Source: a virus. From it: a DNA stretch of 40,193 bases. Below are positions 20,847 to 28,610 of the stretch, one piece after another; position 1 is the first letter of the stretch; each line of letters opens with the position of its first letter. The position numbers and the translations under genes are program-made. The notes below the pieces were generated by a model, which had not been told where the DNA came from, searched no databases, and saw only the letters and a program-made list of their open reading frames with translations. Location: positions 1 through 40,193 of the IMG/VR virus record IMGVR_UViG_3300046804_003396; one strand, written 5' to 3'.

Positions 20847-21183
20847 TTATGTCCCCAAAGGATGGGGTTATGAAAAATGGATTGTGAATAAGAAAGAATA
20901 TTGTGGGAAACTTCTTTTCATTCAAAAAGGAAAAAAGTGTTCGTGGCATTATCATAAGTTAAAAGATGAAACTTTTTATTTACAGTCTGGAAAAATAATG
21001 ATATATTATTCTGATAGTGATGATTTTTCTTCTGCAAAAGAATTGGTATTAAATCCAGGAGATAAATTTTATATCTATCCTGGACTGAGACATCAAATGT
21101 TGGCTTTAGAAGACAGTGATCTTTTTGAGTTTTCTACAGAACATTTTGATGAAGATAGTTATCGTGTAATTAAAGGAGATTGA
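20824..21183 (+). CDS. Cupin sugar-modifying protein
   Basis: 119 residues from ATG 20824 (20830 is also possible; AAAGGA serves either). The single cupin domain is seen in GWGYEKWIV, then SWHYHKLKDETFYLQSGKI with the metal-binding HxH-E pattern, and PGDKFYIYPGLRHQM with the second His motif. Similar cupins act as sugar-phosphate isomerases or nucleotide-sugar epimerases. Its place next to kinase and phosphatase suggests an isomerase or epimerase step. Confidence 0.76.
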   Translation: MRMTSSINYVPKGWGYEKWIVNKKEYCGKLLFIQKGKKCSWHYHKLKDETFYLQSGKIMIYYSDSDDFSSAKELVLNPGDKFYIYPGLRHQMLALEDSDLFEFSTEHFDEDSYRVIKGD

Positions 21184-21184
21184 A

Positions 21185-22732
21185 ATGAGTTTTGAAATTC
21201 GATTGATTGAGGGAATGCATAGAGGATTCCTTTCAAATTATCTTACTATTTTGACTAGTTTTAGAACTCTAGAAAAGAAAGGAGTTGATCTAAATCAGAT
21301 CTGTGTATCTCCATCTATGTTTATGCTTTATGGAAATCCCTCCAACTGGTTTGATGAATCAAGAGTTTCTGATGATGCATTGAAAGAATTTAATGCTCAA
21401 GATGGATGGGATTGTGATTACCCTTGGGCATCTTTTAGAGATTTTGATTTGAGTAAGTATAGAAAATATATTCCATATAACAACAGGATGCAATCTATCA
21501 TTGATACAATTCCTTCAGAAAAATATGCAAATGCTCTAGGTGTCCATTATCGTGGAACTGATGGTGTTGGACATACTGAGTTTGTTGCAATTGAAAATTA
21601 TTTGAAGGCAACAAAAGAAGAGTTTGAGTCTGGAAGTTATGATTGTATTTTTCTGACTACAGATCAGACAAATGTGATCGATGAATTTAAAAATTATTTT
21701 CCAGATATTACAATTCATCATTATGATCACCAACGTACAATGAGCACCGCTGGATTGCATTATTCCATTCAGGCACAACCAAATAGTCCAGAGAGAATTT
21801 TGGCTGGTGATGAAGTTTTGATTGATGCAACTACTTTGTCAATGTGTAAAACTATTATTGGTAAGTCTTCTAATATTACCAACTATGCACGTATTTTAAA
21901 TCCTTATGTAGAAATTCTATATCAGGATCTGCATAGTAAAAATGATCATGGAGATCATGCAGACTTTAATAGTAGAGGGTATTTGGAAAGATTTCCTCAG
22001 ATCAGAGTAAAGGATATTCAACCTTTTATCTTCAATTGGAATCGCCAGTTTGAAAAGACTTGTGCCATTGAGGATTCACTTAAAGAAATTTTTGACGACG
22101 TAACAGTAATCAATAGTGATGACAACAATACTAGAGAAGGTTGGATTAATCTAGGAGATTCTGCATATTTCACTTCTCAGTTTACTAAAGCACTAGAACT
22201 TTTTAAGAATGATAAAAAAGTTTTTCTTCATATTCAAGGAGATACTGAGTATACTGACTGGAAAGGTTTAGTAAATGATGCAAGAAAGTATTATAATCTT
22301 TATGAGTGGGGTGTTTATGCTCCAGACGTAACTAATGTTTGGTATACTCCAGATCAAACAGATATTGATGGATTGCAATCAGAAGATTCTAATATTAAAA
22401 TGGTTGCTTGTACTGATGAAACAGTTTGGTTTATTCATAGAGACGTAATTAGTGATTTTTATAAGAGAGATCTTCTGAAAATTATGACTCCAGAAACAAT
22501 GAAAATGGGGTGGGGTTGGGATCTTGTGATGAATGGAATCTCATTTATTATGAGTAGACCTGTAATTAGAGATTATGATCACCAAATTCAACATGCAAAA
22601 GGAACAAATTATAACAAAGAAACTGCAGGACAAGAGATGGCAAATCTTTGGAACATTCTTCCTGAAGATTTGAAGGAATGTATTTCTTATATTAAGTGTG
22701 ATAGAGAAAAACTAGTAAAGTATTTTGAATGA
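21185..22732 (+). CDS. Bifunctional glycosyltransferase fusion
   Basis: 515 residues, twice the length of its neighbours. The N-terminal half (about 1-260) carries ALGVHYRGTDGVGHTEF and CIFLTTDQTNVIDEF, the same NodZ/GT23-like pair as the protein at 13776. The C-terminal half (about 275-515) reads like a GT-A domain: VFLHIQGDTEYTDW in place of a DxD loop and MGWGWDLVMNGISFIMSR as an acceptor-side motif. The fusion would add two sugars in sequence. The distal domain assignment is tentative. GGAG precedes the ATG. Confidence 0.7.
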   Translation: MSFEIRLIEGMHRGFLSNYLTILTSFRTLEKKGVDLNQICVSPSMFMLYGNPSNWFDESRVSDDALKEFNAQDGWDCDYPWASFRDFDLSKYRKYIPYNNRMQSIIDTIPSEKYANALGVHYRGTDGVGHTEFVAIENYLKATKEEFESGSYDCIFLTTDQTNVIDEFKNYFPDITIHHYDHQRTMSTAGLHYSIQAQPNSPERILAGDEVLIDATTLSMCKTIIGKSSNITNYARILNPYVEILYQDLHSKNDHGDHADFNSRGYLERFPQIRVKDIQPFIFNWNRQFEKTCAIEDSLKEIFDDVTVINSDDNNTREGWINLGDSAYFTSQFTKALELFKNDKKVFLHIQGDTEYTDWKGLVNDARKYYNLYEWGVYAPDVTNVWYTPDQTDIDGLQSEDSNIKMVACTDETVWFIHRDVISDFYKRDLLKIMTPETMKMGWGWDLVMNGISFIMSRPVIRDYDHQIQHAKGTNYNKETAGQEMANLWNILPEDLKECISYIKCDREKLVKYFE

Positions 22733-23520
22733 TGGATAAGAACAAATCAGTATATAAACTTAAAGGCATTCCACACATTTACTGGCTGAATCTTGATGCC
22801 GATACTCATCGTCGTGAGTATATGGAAAATCAGTTTAAGTATTGGGAAATTGAAAACCATACTCGTATTTCTGGATATGATGGTAGAGTGGATGATGTTT
22901 CCTCGCATTTAAAAGGTAGAATCCCTGATAATGTAAGTCAAAATGAATTGGGATGCTGCATGTCTCACTTAAAGGCAATTAAGCATTTCTATGAAAATAC
23001 CAATGACGACTATTGCCTCATTCTTGAAGATGATGTAAATTTTGATATAGTAAGATACTGGAATTTTACTTGGGATGATTTTTTTGCTGAAGTTCCATAT
23101 GATTGGGATTGTGTTCAATTAACCACTATTTGTACTGGAGATATTCATGTTAAGTTGCACTTAAAGTTTATTAATGATTTTTCTGCTGCAATTTACTTGA
23201 TTAGTAGACATCATGCTGCAAAGATGATGAGACATCATATCCGTGGAGATAAGTACAAACTTGATAATGGAGTAAAACCGAGAGCAGTTTCTGAAGATAC
23301 TATTTTGGAAACTGGTAAAACTTATACTATTCCTTTGTTCCTTTATAACCTTGAAATGGGTTCTGCAATTCATCCAGAACACTTACATATATTCCATAAA
23401 GGTCCTCATGATGCATTGTTAAATTATTGGCAACAGCAAGGTGCTCAAATTGACATTAAAGATTTTATGAATTATGATCCTTACCTTGGGCGTATAACTG
23501 AAAATTCAGCGTCTCAATAA
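22729..23520 (+). CDS. GT25 LPS-type glycosyltransferase
   Basis: 263 residues. IYWLNLDADTHRREYME at the N-terminus, LGCCMSHLKAIKHFYEN, and CLILEDDVNFD (EDD metal motif) are characteristic of family GT25, which includes LOS galactosyltransferases. The later SAAIYLISRHHAAKMMRH region also fits. Last gene of the cluster; begins by ATGATG overlap with the fusion gene. No terminator is visible before the porin promoter. Confidence 0.88.
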   Translation: MMDKNKSVYKLKGIPHIYWLNLDADTHRREYMENQFKYWEIENHTRISGYDGRVDDVSSHLKGRIPDNVSQNELGCCMSHLKAIKHFYENTNDDYCLILEDDVNFDIVRYWNFTWDDFFAEVPYDWDCVQLTTICTGDIHVKLHLKFINDFSAAIYLISRHHAAKMMRHHIRGDKYKLDNGVKPRAVSEDTILETGKTYTIPLFLYNLEMGSAIHPEHLHIFHKGPHDALLNYWQQQGAQIDIKDFMNYDPYLGRITENSASQ

Positions 23521-23525
23521 AATAC

Positions 23526-23555
23526 TTGACATAAATCTGAAGAGAATGTTAAGAT
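23526..23555 (+). promoter_or_regulatory. sigma70-type promoter for porin
   Basis: TTGACA (23526-23531), 18-bp spacer, TAAGAT (23550-23555), beginning six bases after the GT25 stop. Confidence 0.6.
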
Positions 23556-23560
23556 AAATA
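23553..23560 (+). promoter_or_regulatory. Late promoter GATAAATA
   Basis: Late octamer overlapping the sigma70-type -10; the porin may thus be expressed early and late. The 69-base leader after it shows no clear Shine-Dalgarno. Confidence 0.55.
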
Positions 23561-23629
23561 CCGTGATGTGACAATGCCGCAATTACTTGCAAAGTTACAT
23601 AATGTCCTATAGAACAAAAACAAATTTTT

Positions 23630-25096
23630 ATGAAACTCAAACAACTGATGCTTGCACCTGTTGCTCTGGGAATGGTTGCTCCTGTTGCTGCGAATGCCGC
23701 AGATCTGAATATGGCAGCAGTCAACCAATACTCTTCTGAGCAGGTTACAAGCGTCTCACAACTGTCTGATGTTCAACCTACCGATTGGGCTTATCAGGCA
23801 CTCAGCAACCTTGTAGAGCGTTATGGTTGCGTTGCTGGATACGCAAACGGAACCTATGGTGGTGGTCGTGCAATGACCCGCTTTGAAGCAGCTGCTCTCT
23901 TGAATGCTTGCCTTGATCGTGTAACCGAAAACACCGATGAACTTAAGCGTCTTGCTGATGAGTTCCGCAATGAACTGACCGTTATTCAGGGTTCTGTTGC
24001 TAAACTAGAAGCACAGGTTGGACAACTTGAAGCAACCCAGTTCTCCACTACTACTAAACTGCGTGGCGAAGCAAACTTTGTCCTTGGTAATGTTGATGGT
24101 TATCAAACTAAAGGTGGTGATGTAACTCACGCTGCATTTAACTATGATCTACGTTTGAATCTGGATACTTCATTTACTGGTAAGGATCTTCTCAAGACTC
24201 GTCTGCGTTCTGCTAACTTCAGTAGTGATCCTTTTGGTTCCAGTTCTTCTCTGTTTAAACTTGATAAAGCAGACAACACCGCAAGTGAAGTTGGTAATAA
24301 TGTAGTTATTGACCGTCTTTACTATCAGTTCCCTGCTTTCAATAACAAAGCAACTCTGACTGCTGGTGCTGCAGTTCGTAATACTGAAATCGCTTGGATG
24401 CCTACTGCATACAAGTCTGGTATTCTTGACTTCTTTGCTGTTGCTGGTACTCCTGGTGTTTATAACAAGGCAACTGGTGCTGGTTTCGGTGTGCAGTATG
24501 GTAAGAAAGGTCTCGTTGCTGGTGTAAACTATGTTGCACAAGCAGGACAAGATAGCACCCGTGGTGAGTTTGATGAGACTGGTGCTCTGAATACTCTTGC
24601 ACAAATCGGTTATCGTGGTAATAACTACGGTATTGCATTCGGTTATCGTTATGGTACTGAAGGCACTCGTGTTCGTACTTACAACGGTCTAGATGGTGCT
24701 TCTGGTACTCTGGTTCCAGGTCAAACCTCTAACGGTTATGCCCTGAATGCATACTGGGAACCCACTCAATCTGGTTGGGTTCCTTCAATCTCTGCAGGTT
24801 ATGGTTGGAATACTGTAAGTGGCACTCCTAGTGCTGCTACCGATAGTCAGTCCTGGATGGCAGCTCTTCAGTGGGAAGATGTGTTTATTGGTGGCAACTC
24901 TGCTGGTGTTGCTATTGGCCAGGCACCTACTGGTGAAGATCTGGAGAAAGCAACTATGCTTGAGATCTTCTACAAGTATCAAGTATCTGATAACATCAGT
25001 GTTACTCCTGCTATCATCTATGGAAGTGACAACCAACGTCTGGTTGGTAACTCTTCCAATTGGGGTGGAGTCATCCAAACAACCTTCAAGTTCTGA
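23630..25096 (+). CDS. Cyanobacterial SLH/OprB-type outer-membrane porin
   Basis: 488 residues with the full layout of cyanobacterial Som/iron-uptake-type porins. A signal peptide (cleavage after AANA, about residue 23) is followed by an SLH domain (about 50-110: LSDVQPTDWAYQALSNLVER, then GYANGTYGGGRAMTRFEAAA), a coiled-coil spacer (about 105-135) and a beta-barrel of OprB type to the terminal Phe (TTFKF). SLH domains bind peptidoglycan-linked polysaccharide; the barrel would sit in the outer membrane. Codon use and GC look host-like compared with the AT-rich glycan cluster just upstream, which suggests acquisition from the host. Its N-terminus, MKLK, matches that of PstS downstream. Confidence 0.92.
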   Translation: MKLKQLMLAPVALGMVAPVAANAADLNMAAVNQYSSEQVTSVSQLSDVQPTDWAYQALSNLVERYGCVAGYANGTYGGGRAMTRFEAAALLNACLDRVTENTDELKRLADEFRNELTVIQGSVAKLEAQVGQLEATQFSTTTKLRGEANFVLGNVDGYQTKGGDVTHAAFNYDLRLNLDTSFTGKDLLKTRLRSANFSSDPFGSSSSLFKLDKADNTASEVGNNVVIDRLYYQFPAFNNKATLTAGAAVRNTEIAWMPTAYKSGILDFFAVAGTPGVYNKATGAGFGVQYGKKGLVAGVNYVAQAGQDSTRGEFDETGALNTLAQIGYRGNNYGIAFGYRYGTEGTRVRTYNGLDGASGTLVPGQTSNGYALNAYWEPTQSGWVPSISAGYGWNTVSGTPSAATDSQSWMAALQWEDVFIGGNSAGVAIGQAPTGEDLEKATMLEIFYKYQVSDNISVTPAIIYGSDNQRLVGNSSNWGGVIQTTFKF

Positions 25097-25119
25097 TAAC
25101 ATACTCATAACTTGAGTGA

Positions 25120-25146
25120 AGGCACCCCTTTCTGGGGTGCTTTTTT
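25120..25146 (+). terminator. Terminator after porin
   Basis: GCACCCC/GGGGTGC stem (25122-25128 with 25134-25140, TTTCT loop) followed by six T residues. Confidence 0.88.
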
Positions 25147-25159
25147 ATGAAATCAAAAC

Positions 25160-25201
25160 CTTAACCAAATCTTAGTGGACTTTAAGATTTGGTTCTACTA
25201 T
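25160..25201 (+). promoter_or_regulatory. Pho-box-like promoter of pstS
   Basis: CTTAACCA (25160), CTTAGTGG (25171) and TTAAGATT (25182) repeat at 11-bp intervals, as in cyanobacterial PhoB boxes, and a TACTAT -10 follows at 25196 with no -35. The same region holds a perfect 12-bp inverted repeat (25163-25174 with 25183-25194, 8-base centre), so it could also form a hairpin. PhoB control by the host is inferred. Confidence 0.6.
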
Positions 25202-25228
25202 TATTACTTACGAAGTTATTCACTTTTT

Positions 25229-26191
25229 ATGAAACTCAAAAACTTTATTGCTATTGGTCTGGTTGCTGCTCCTGTTGCTGCTCTTGCTGGACCTGCTTTG
25301 AATGGTGCTGGTGCCACCTTTCCAGCACCTCTTTATCAACGATGGTTCCAAGATTATGCACGAACTTCTGGGAGTAGGGTTAATTATCAGTCCGTTGGTT
25401 CTGGTGCTGGTGTTCGTCAATTCCTTGCGGGAACGGTTGATTTCGCAGCAAGCGATGAACCAATCAAACCAGCAGAAGCAGCAAAGGTGAAACGTGGTGT
25501 TGTTCAGATCCCAATGGTGGGTGGAACGATTGCTGTTGCTTATAATAAGACTGGATGCAAACTGAAACTGACTCAGAAACAAACAGTTGATATTTTTGCT
25601 GGACGTATCAAGAATTGGAATCAAGTTGGTTGTGCTGCTGGTCCTATGACTGTGGTGCATCGTTCTGATGGTTCTGGAACTACTTTTGCATTCACTAACT
25701 CTCTAGATGCATTTGGTGGTTGGACTGCTGGTGTTGGTAAGTCAATTAACTGGCCTACTGGTGTTGGTTCAAAAGGCAACGAAGGTGTTGCTGGAACTAT
25801 CAAGAATACTGCTGGTGCAATTGGTTATGTGAACACTGGATTTGTTCGTGCTAACAAACTCCAAGCCGCTGTACTCCAAAACAAGGCAGGTAAGTTCGTT
25901 GGACCTTCTGCTGCAACTGGTTCTGCTGCTCTGAATGGTATTACTCTGGATGCTAATCTTGCTGGTGAGAACCCCAATCCTGCAGGCGTAAATGCATATC
26001 CTATTTCTACCTTGACTTGGATCCTTGCATACAAAAAAGGTAATGGTGCAAAGGCAGATGATATTCGTGCTGCTATCAACTATGCTCTGAGCACTAAGGC
26101 ACAATCTATTGCTGATGACCTTGGATATGTTCCTCTTTCAGGAAGTGTTCTGAACAAAGCACGTATTGCCGTGAATCGTATTGGTCAGTAA
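25229..26191 (+). CDS. pstS: Periplasmic phosphate-binding protein PstS
   Basis: 320 residues. Signal peptide MKLKNFIAIGLVAAPVAALA, then the PstS start LNGAGATFPAPLYQRW. Phosphate contacts are visible in GAGATF, SVGSGAGVRQFL, DFAASDEP and RSDGSGTTFAF. It captures phosphate for the host PstCAB transporter, which is not encoded here. Many marine cyanophages carry pstS. ATG 25229 was chosen because it starts the signal peptide; in-frame codons upstream lie inside the Pho-box region. A terminator that shares bases with the next promoter follows. Confidence 0.95.
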   Translation: MKLKNFIAIGLVAAPVAALAGPALNGAGATFPAPLYQRWFQDYARTSGSRVNYQSVGSGAGVRQFLAGTVDFAASDEPIKPAEAAKVKRGVVQIPMVGGTIAVAYNKTGCKLKLTQKQTVDIFAGRIKNWNQVGCAAGPMTVVHRSDGSGTTFAFTNSLDAFGGWTAGVGKSINWPTGVGSKGNEGVAGTIKNTAGAIGYVNTGFVRANKLQAAVLQNKAGKFVGPSAATGSAALNGITLDANLAGENPNPAGVNAYPISTLTWILAYKKGNGAKADDIRAAINYALSTKAQSIADDLGYVPLSGSVLNKARIAVNRIGQ

Positions 26192-26220
26192 ATTCTGACG
26201 AAATAAGTATAAATGACTAC

Positions 26221-26247
26221 AAGAGGTGCTTGACACCTCTTTATTTT
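26221..26247 (+). terminator. pstS terminator overlapping the next -35
   Basis: AAGAGGTG-CTTGA-CACCTCTT stem (26221-26228 with 26234-26241) then TATTTTT. The TTGACA at 26230-26235 lies in its loop and 3' arm. Confidence 0.82.
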
Positions 26248-26258
26248 TCCTATATAAT
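26230..26258 (+). promoter_or_regulatory. Consensus promoter for hli
   Basis: TTGACA (26230-26235), 17-bp spacer, TATAAT (26253-26258); both hexamers are perfect. Confidence 0.88.
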
Positions 26259-26285
26259 TGTGTAACAATTCGTAATAAAACGAAA

Positions 26286-26495
26286 ATGACCGTAACAACT
26301 AATGATCGTGGACAACAGAATATGTGGGCAATTGAACCACCTGTTTACATTTCCGATGAAGATGCAAAAAAGTACGGGATGAAGAGTTATGCTGAACGAG
26401 CCGAATCTGCTAATGGTCGCTGGGCTATGCTTGGGATCGTGGCTGGTTTTATCTCTTACGCACTGACAGGGCATCTCTTTTTTGGTGTAATTTGA
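26286..26495 (+). CDS. hli: High-light-inducible protein
   Basis: 69-residue single-helix Hli protein. The polar N-terminal half precedes the chlorophyll-binding helix AERAESANGRWAMLGIVAGF, with the ExxNGRxAM motif, ending in a Gly-Phe tail. Hlips bind pigment near photosystem II and dissipate excess light, helping keep D1 turnover going during infection. ATG 26286 follows a consensus promoter by about 20 bases. It is the first gene of an hli-petF-hli-peroxiredoxin run. Confidence 0.95.
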   Translation: MTVTTNDRGQQNMWAIEPPVYISDEDAKKYGMKSYAERAESANGRWAMLGIVAGFISYALTGHLFFGVI

Positions 26496-26498
26496 GAC

Positions 26499-26527
26499 TT
26501 GACAATGACTTCAATTATCTTTACAAT
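26499..26527 (+). promoter_or_regulatory. Promoter for petF inside micro-ORF
   Basis: TTGACA (26499-26504), 17-bp spacer, TACAAT (26522-26527), 68 bp before the ferredoxin start. Confidence 0.5.
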
Positions 26528-26591
26528 TACTAGTGTCGCCTTCTTTGTTTTGTTGGCACACTCAGTAAATCAACTTTCAGAAACTTATTAA
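26505..26591 (+). CDS. Membrane micro-protein between hli and petF
   Basis: 28 residues forming one transmembrane helix with a polar C-terminus (VNQLSETY). The size and position recall small photosystem subunits, but the sequence matches none I know. It has no Shine-Dalgarno and a good promoter overlaps it, so it may instead be petF leader. Confidence 0.4.
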   Translation: MTSIIFTITSVAFFVLLAHSVNQLSETY

Positions 26592-27093
<502 letters not shown>

Positions 27094-27097
<4 letters not shown>

Positions 27098-27213
27098 AAA
27101 ATCTTTTTACAGAAAAAGCAGAACGTATTAACGGTTGGGCAGCAATGATTGGATTTGTTGCCGCTGCTGGATCTTATCTTACTACTGGTCAAATTATTCC
27201 TGGTGTATTTTGA
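27094..27213 (+). CDS. hli: Mini high-light-inducible protein
   Basis: 39-residue Hli reduced almost to the helix: EKAERINGWAAMIGFVAAAG with the ExxNGxxAM core (Arg of the usual NGR replaced by Trp) and tail TTGQIIPGVF. AAGGAGA precedes the ATG. It overlaps genes on both sides (ATGA and TGATG). It shares no close N-terminal similarity with the Hli at 26286, so the two are distinct types. Confidence 0.9.
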
Positions 27214-27752
27214 TGGAAGTTACTATGCGTAGAGAAGGTTATACCATTCCCGAGGTTCAATTTCAGTTTCGTGAGAATGGTGAGTTTGTAAACCGTACAA
27301 CATCAGAACTCTTCAATGGAAAGCGTGTGGTCATTTTTAGTTTGCCTGGTGCTTTCACTCCTACTTGCAGTGCCTATCAGCTTCCTGGATTCGAAGAGAA
27401 ATATGACGACTTTTTGGGTCTCGGCATCGACGATATTTACTGTATCTCTGTTAATGATGGGTTTGTAATGAATGCCTGGGCACAAGACCAGAACATTGAG
27501 AAAGTAACTCTCATTCCAGACGGCAATGCTTATTTCACACGTTCTATGGGAATGCTTGTCAATAAGTCCAATCTTGGTTTCGGTAATCGCTCTTGGCGTT
27601 ATGCTGCGGTCGTGGATAATGGAATCATCGAAAAACTATTCGTTGAAGCGGGGCAACGAGACAATGCCGACACCGACCCTTACGAAGCGACTACTCCAGA
27701 AAATGTTTTTGAATATGTGAAAACTACAGTTCGAGAAACTGTTGCTGTCTGA
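27213..27752 (+). CDS. Peroxiredoxin (Prx5-like)
   Basis: 179 residues. FSLPGAFTPTCSAYQLPGFE contains the PxxxTxxC motif with peroxidatic Cys52, and DGNAYFTRSMGM plus GNRSWRYAAVVDNG carry the conserved Arg region. Prx5-type enzymes reduce peroxides using glutathione or thioredoxin. Start ATG 27213 overlaps the mini-Hli stop (TGATG). With Dps at 8185 it makes a second oxidative-stress function in this window. Confidence 0.9.
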   Translation: MEVTMRREGYTIPEVQFQFRENGEFVNRTTSELFNGKRVVIFSLPGAFTPTCSAYQLPGFEEKYDDFLGLGIDDIYCISVNDGFVMNAWAQDQNIEKVTLIPDGNAYFTRSMGMLVNKSNLGFGNRSWRYAAVVDNGIIEKLFVEAGQRDNADTDPYEATTPENVFEYVKTTVRETVAV

Positions 27753-27760
27753 TAATAATC

Positions 27761-27786
27761 AAAGCGCCTAAAAAGGCGCTTTTTTT
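27761..27786 (+). terminator. Terminator after peroxiredoxin
   Basis: AAAGCGCC/GGCGCTTT stem (27761-27768 with 27775-27782, TAAAAA loop) and a T run whose last T starts a late promoter. Confidence 0.88.
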
Positions 27787-27793
27787 ATAAATA
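27786..27793 (+). promoter_or_regulatory. Late promoter TATAAATA
   Basis: Exact octamer fused to the terminator T-tract, 24 bp before the lysin gene at 27818. Confidence 0.78.
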
Positions 27794-27817
27794 CTCCAGT
27801 GTTTAGAGTAATATCCA

Positions 27818-28489
27818 ATGACCCTAGATCTTCATAACTTTTTTAAGTTTTATGATGATGGTAATGCGAATCATGTAGCAGCAGTTCAGTGGTTAGAGGA
27901 TAACCTACCTGCTCAATTTTTAGATGACGCAGAGACTGATTGGATTGGCATCTTTAGAACAAAACCACCAACTCCAGAAGTTCTTGCAGTTCCATATTTT
28001 AATCAAGTAGATAACTACAGAGATGCACATAGAACTTGCAACAGTTCATCGTGCGCTATGTGTCTTGCATTCCTCAAGCCAGGAAGCATTAAAGGTGATG
28101 ATGAATACGTCAAGAAAGTATTTGAGATTGGCGACACGACTGACCATGCGGTACAGACAAAGGTTCTGGCAGCTTATGGAGTTAAGTCACACTTTAGTTA
28201 CAATCTTTCTTTTGCTGATATTGATAAGAGTCTTGATGCTGGGAAACCTGTCGTTATTGGTATCCTGCATCGCGGTTCTCTATCTGCACCTACTGGTGGG
28301 CACATGTGTGTAGTCATTGGTAAGACACCAGATGGTAAAGGATACTTTGTAAATGATCCTTATGGTTCACTCAATGATAACTATACTGGTCCAGTAACGA
28401 ATGGTAAGAAGACCATTTATACCAAAGCAGTTCTCAAGCATCGGTGGTGTCCAGGAGGAAATGATGGATGGGGAAGGATCTTCGACTAA
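27818..28489 (+). CDS. C39-like cysteine peptidase lysin
   Basis: 223 residues in two parts. The N-terminal domain (about 1-45, LHNFFKFYDDGNANHV then AVQWLEDNLP) is shared with the GH24 lysozyme at 28588. The rest is a papain-like C39 domain: Gln63, the presumed nucleophile Cys79 in SSSCAM, His162 in GGHMCVVIG and Asp180 in VNDPYG. Such domains often cut peptidoglycan cross-links or bacterial surface proteins. Expressed from a late promoter. An accessory lysis or entry enzyme is the likely role. Confidence 0.78.
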   Translation: MTLDLHNFFKFYDDGNANHVAAVQWLEDNLPAQFLDDAETDWIGIFRTKPPTPEVLAVPYFNQVDNYRDAHRTCNSSSCAMCLAFLKPGSIKGDDEYVKKVFEIGDTTDHAVQTKVLAAYGVKSHFSYNLSFADIDKSLDAGKPVVIGILHRGSLSAPTGGHMCVVIGKTPDGKGYFVNDPYGSLNDNYTGPVTNGKKTIYTKAVLKHRWCPGGNDGWGRIFD

Positions 28490-28610
28490 TTTTAAAGCGA
28501 AGATCCTTAAAGTAATTAAGGATCTTACAAATAACGGTAGACATAAGGAAGCAAACGATCTTTATCAAAAGTATTTCGGAGACAACAATGGCAAGAATCG
28601 ATCTACATAA
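28464..28610 (+). CDS. Small basic protein between two lysins
   Basis: 48 residues, helical and basic (KAKILKVIKDLTNNGRHKEA, NDLYQKYFG). AGGAGG sits 5 bp before ATG 28464 (a second ATG at 28461 is too close), one of the best ribosome sites in the window. It overlaps both lysin genes by 26 and 23 bp and holds an 11-bp inverted repeat (28500-28510 with 28516-28526). Possibly an antiholin-like or lysis regulator, but that is only context. Confidence 0.62.
   Translation: MDGEGSSTNFKAKILKVIKDLTNNGRHKEANDLYQKYFGDNNGKNRST

Noticed and set aside
24170-25115. Long antisense and alternate-frame ORFs inside the porin and pstS genes
   Set aside because: They are shadows produced by the biased codon use of well-defined exported proteins and lack ribosome sites.
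25175-25228. N-terminal extension of PstS from an upstream start
   Set aside because: It would pass through the Pho-box region and put 18 residues before a textbook signal peptide.
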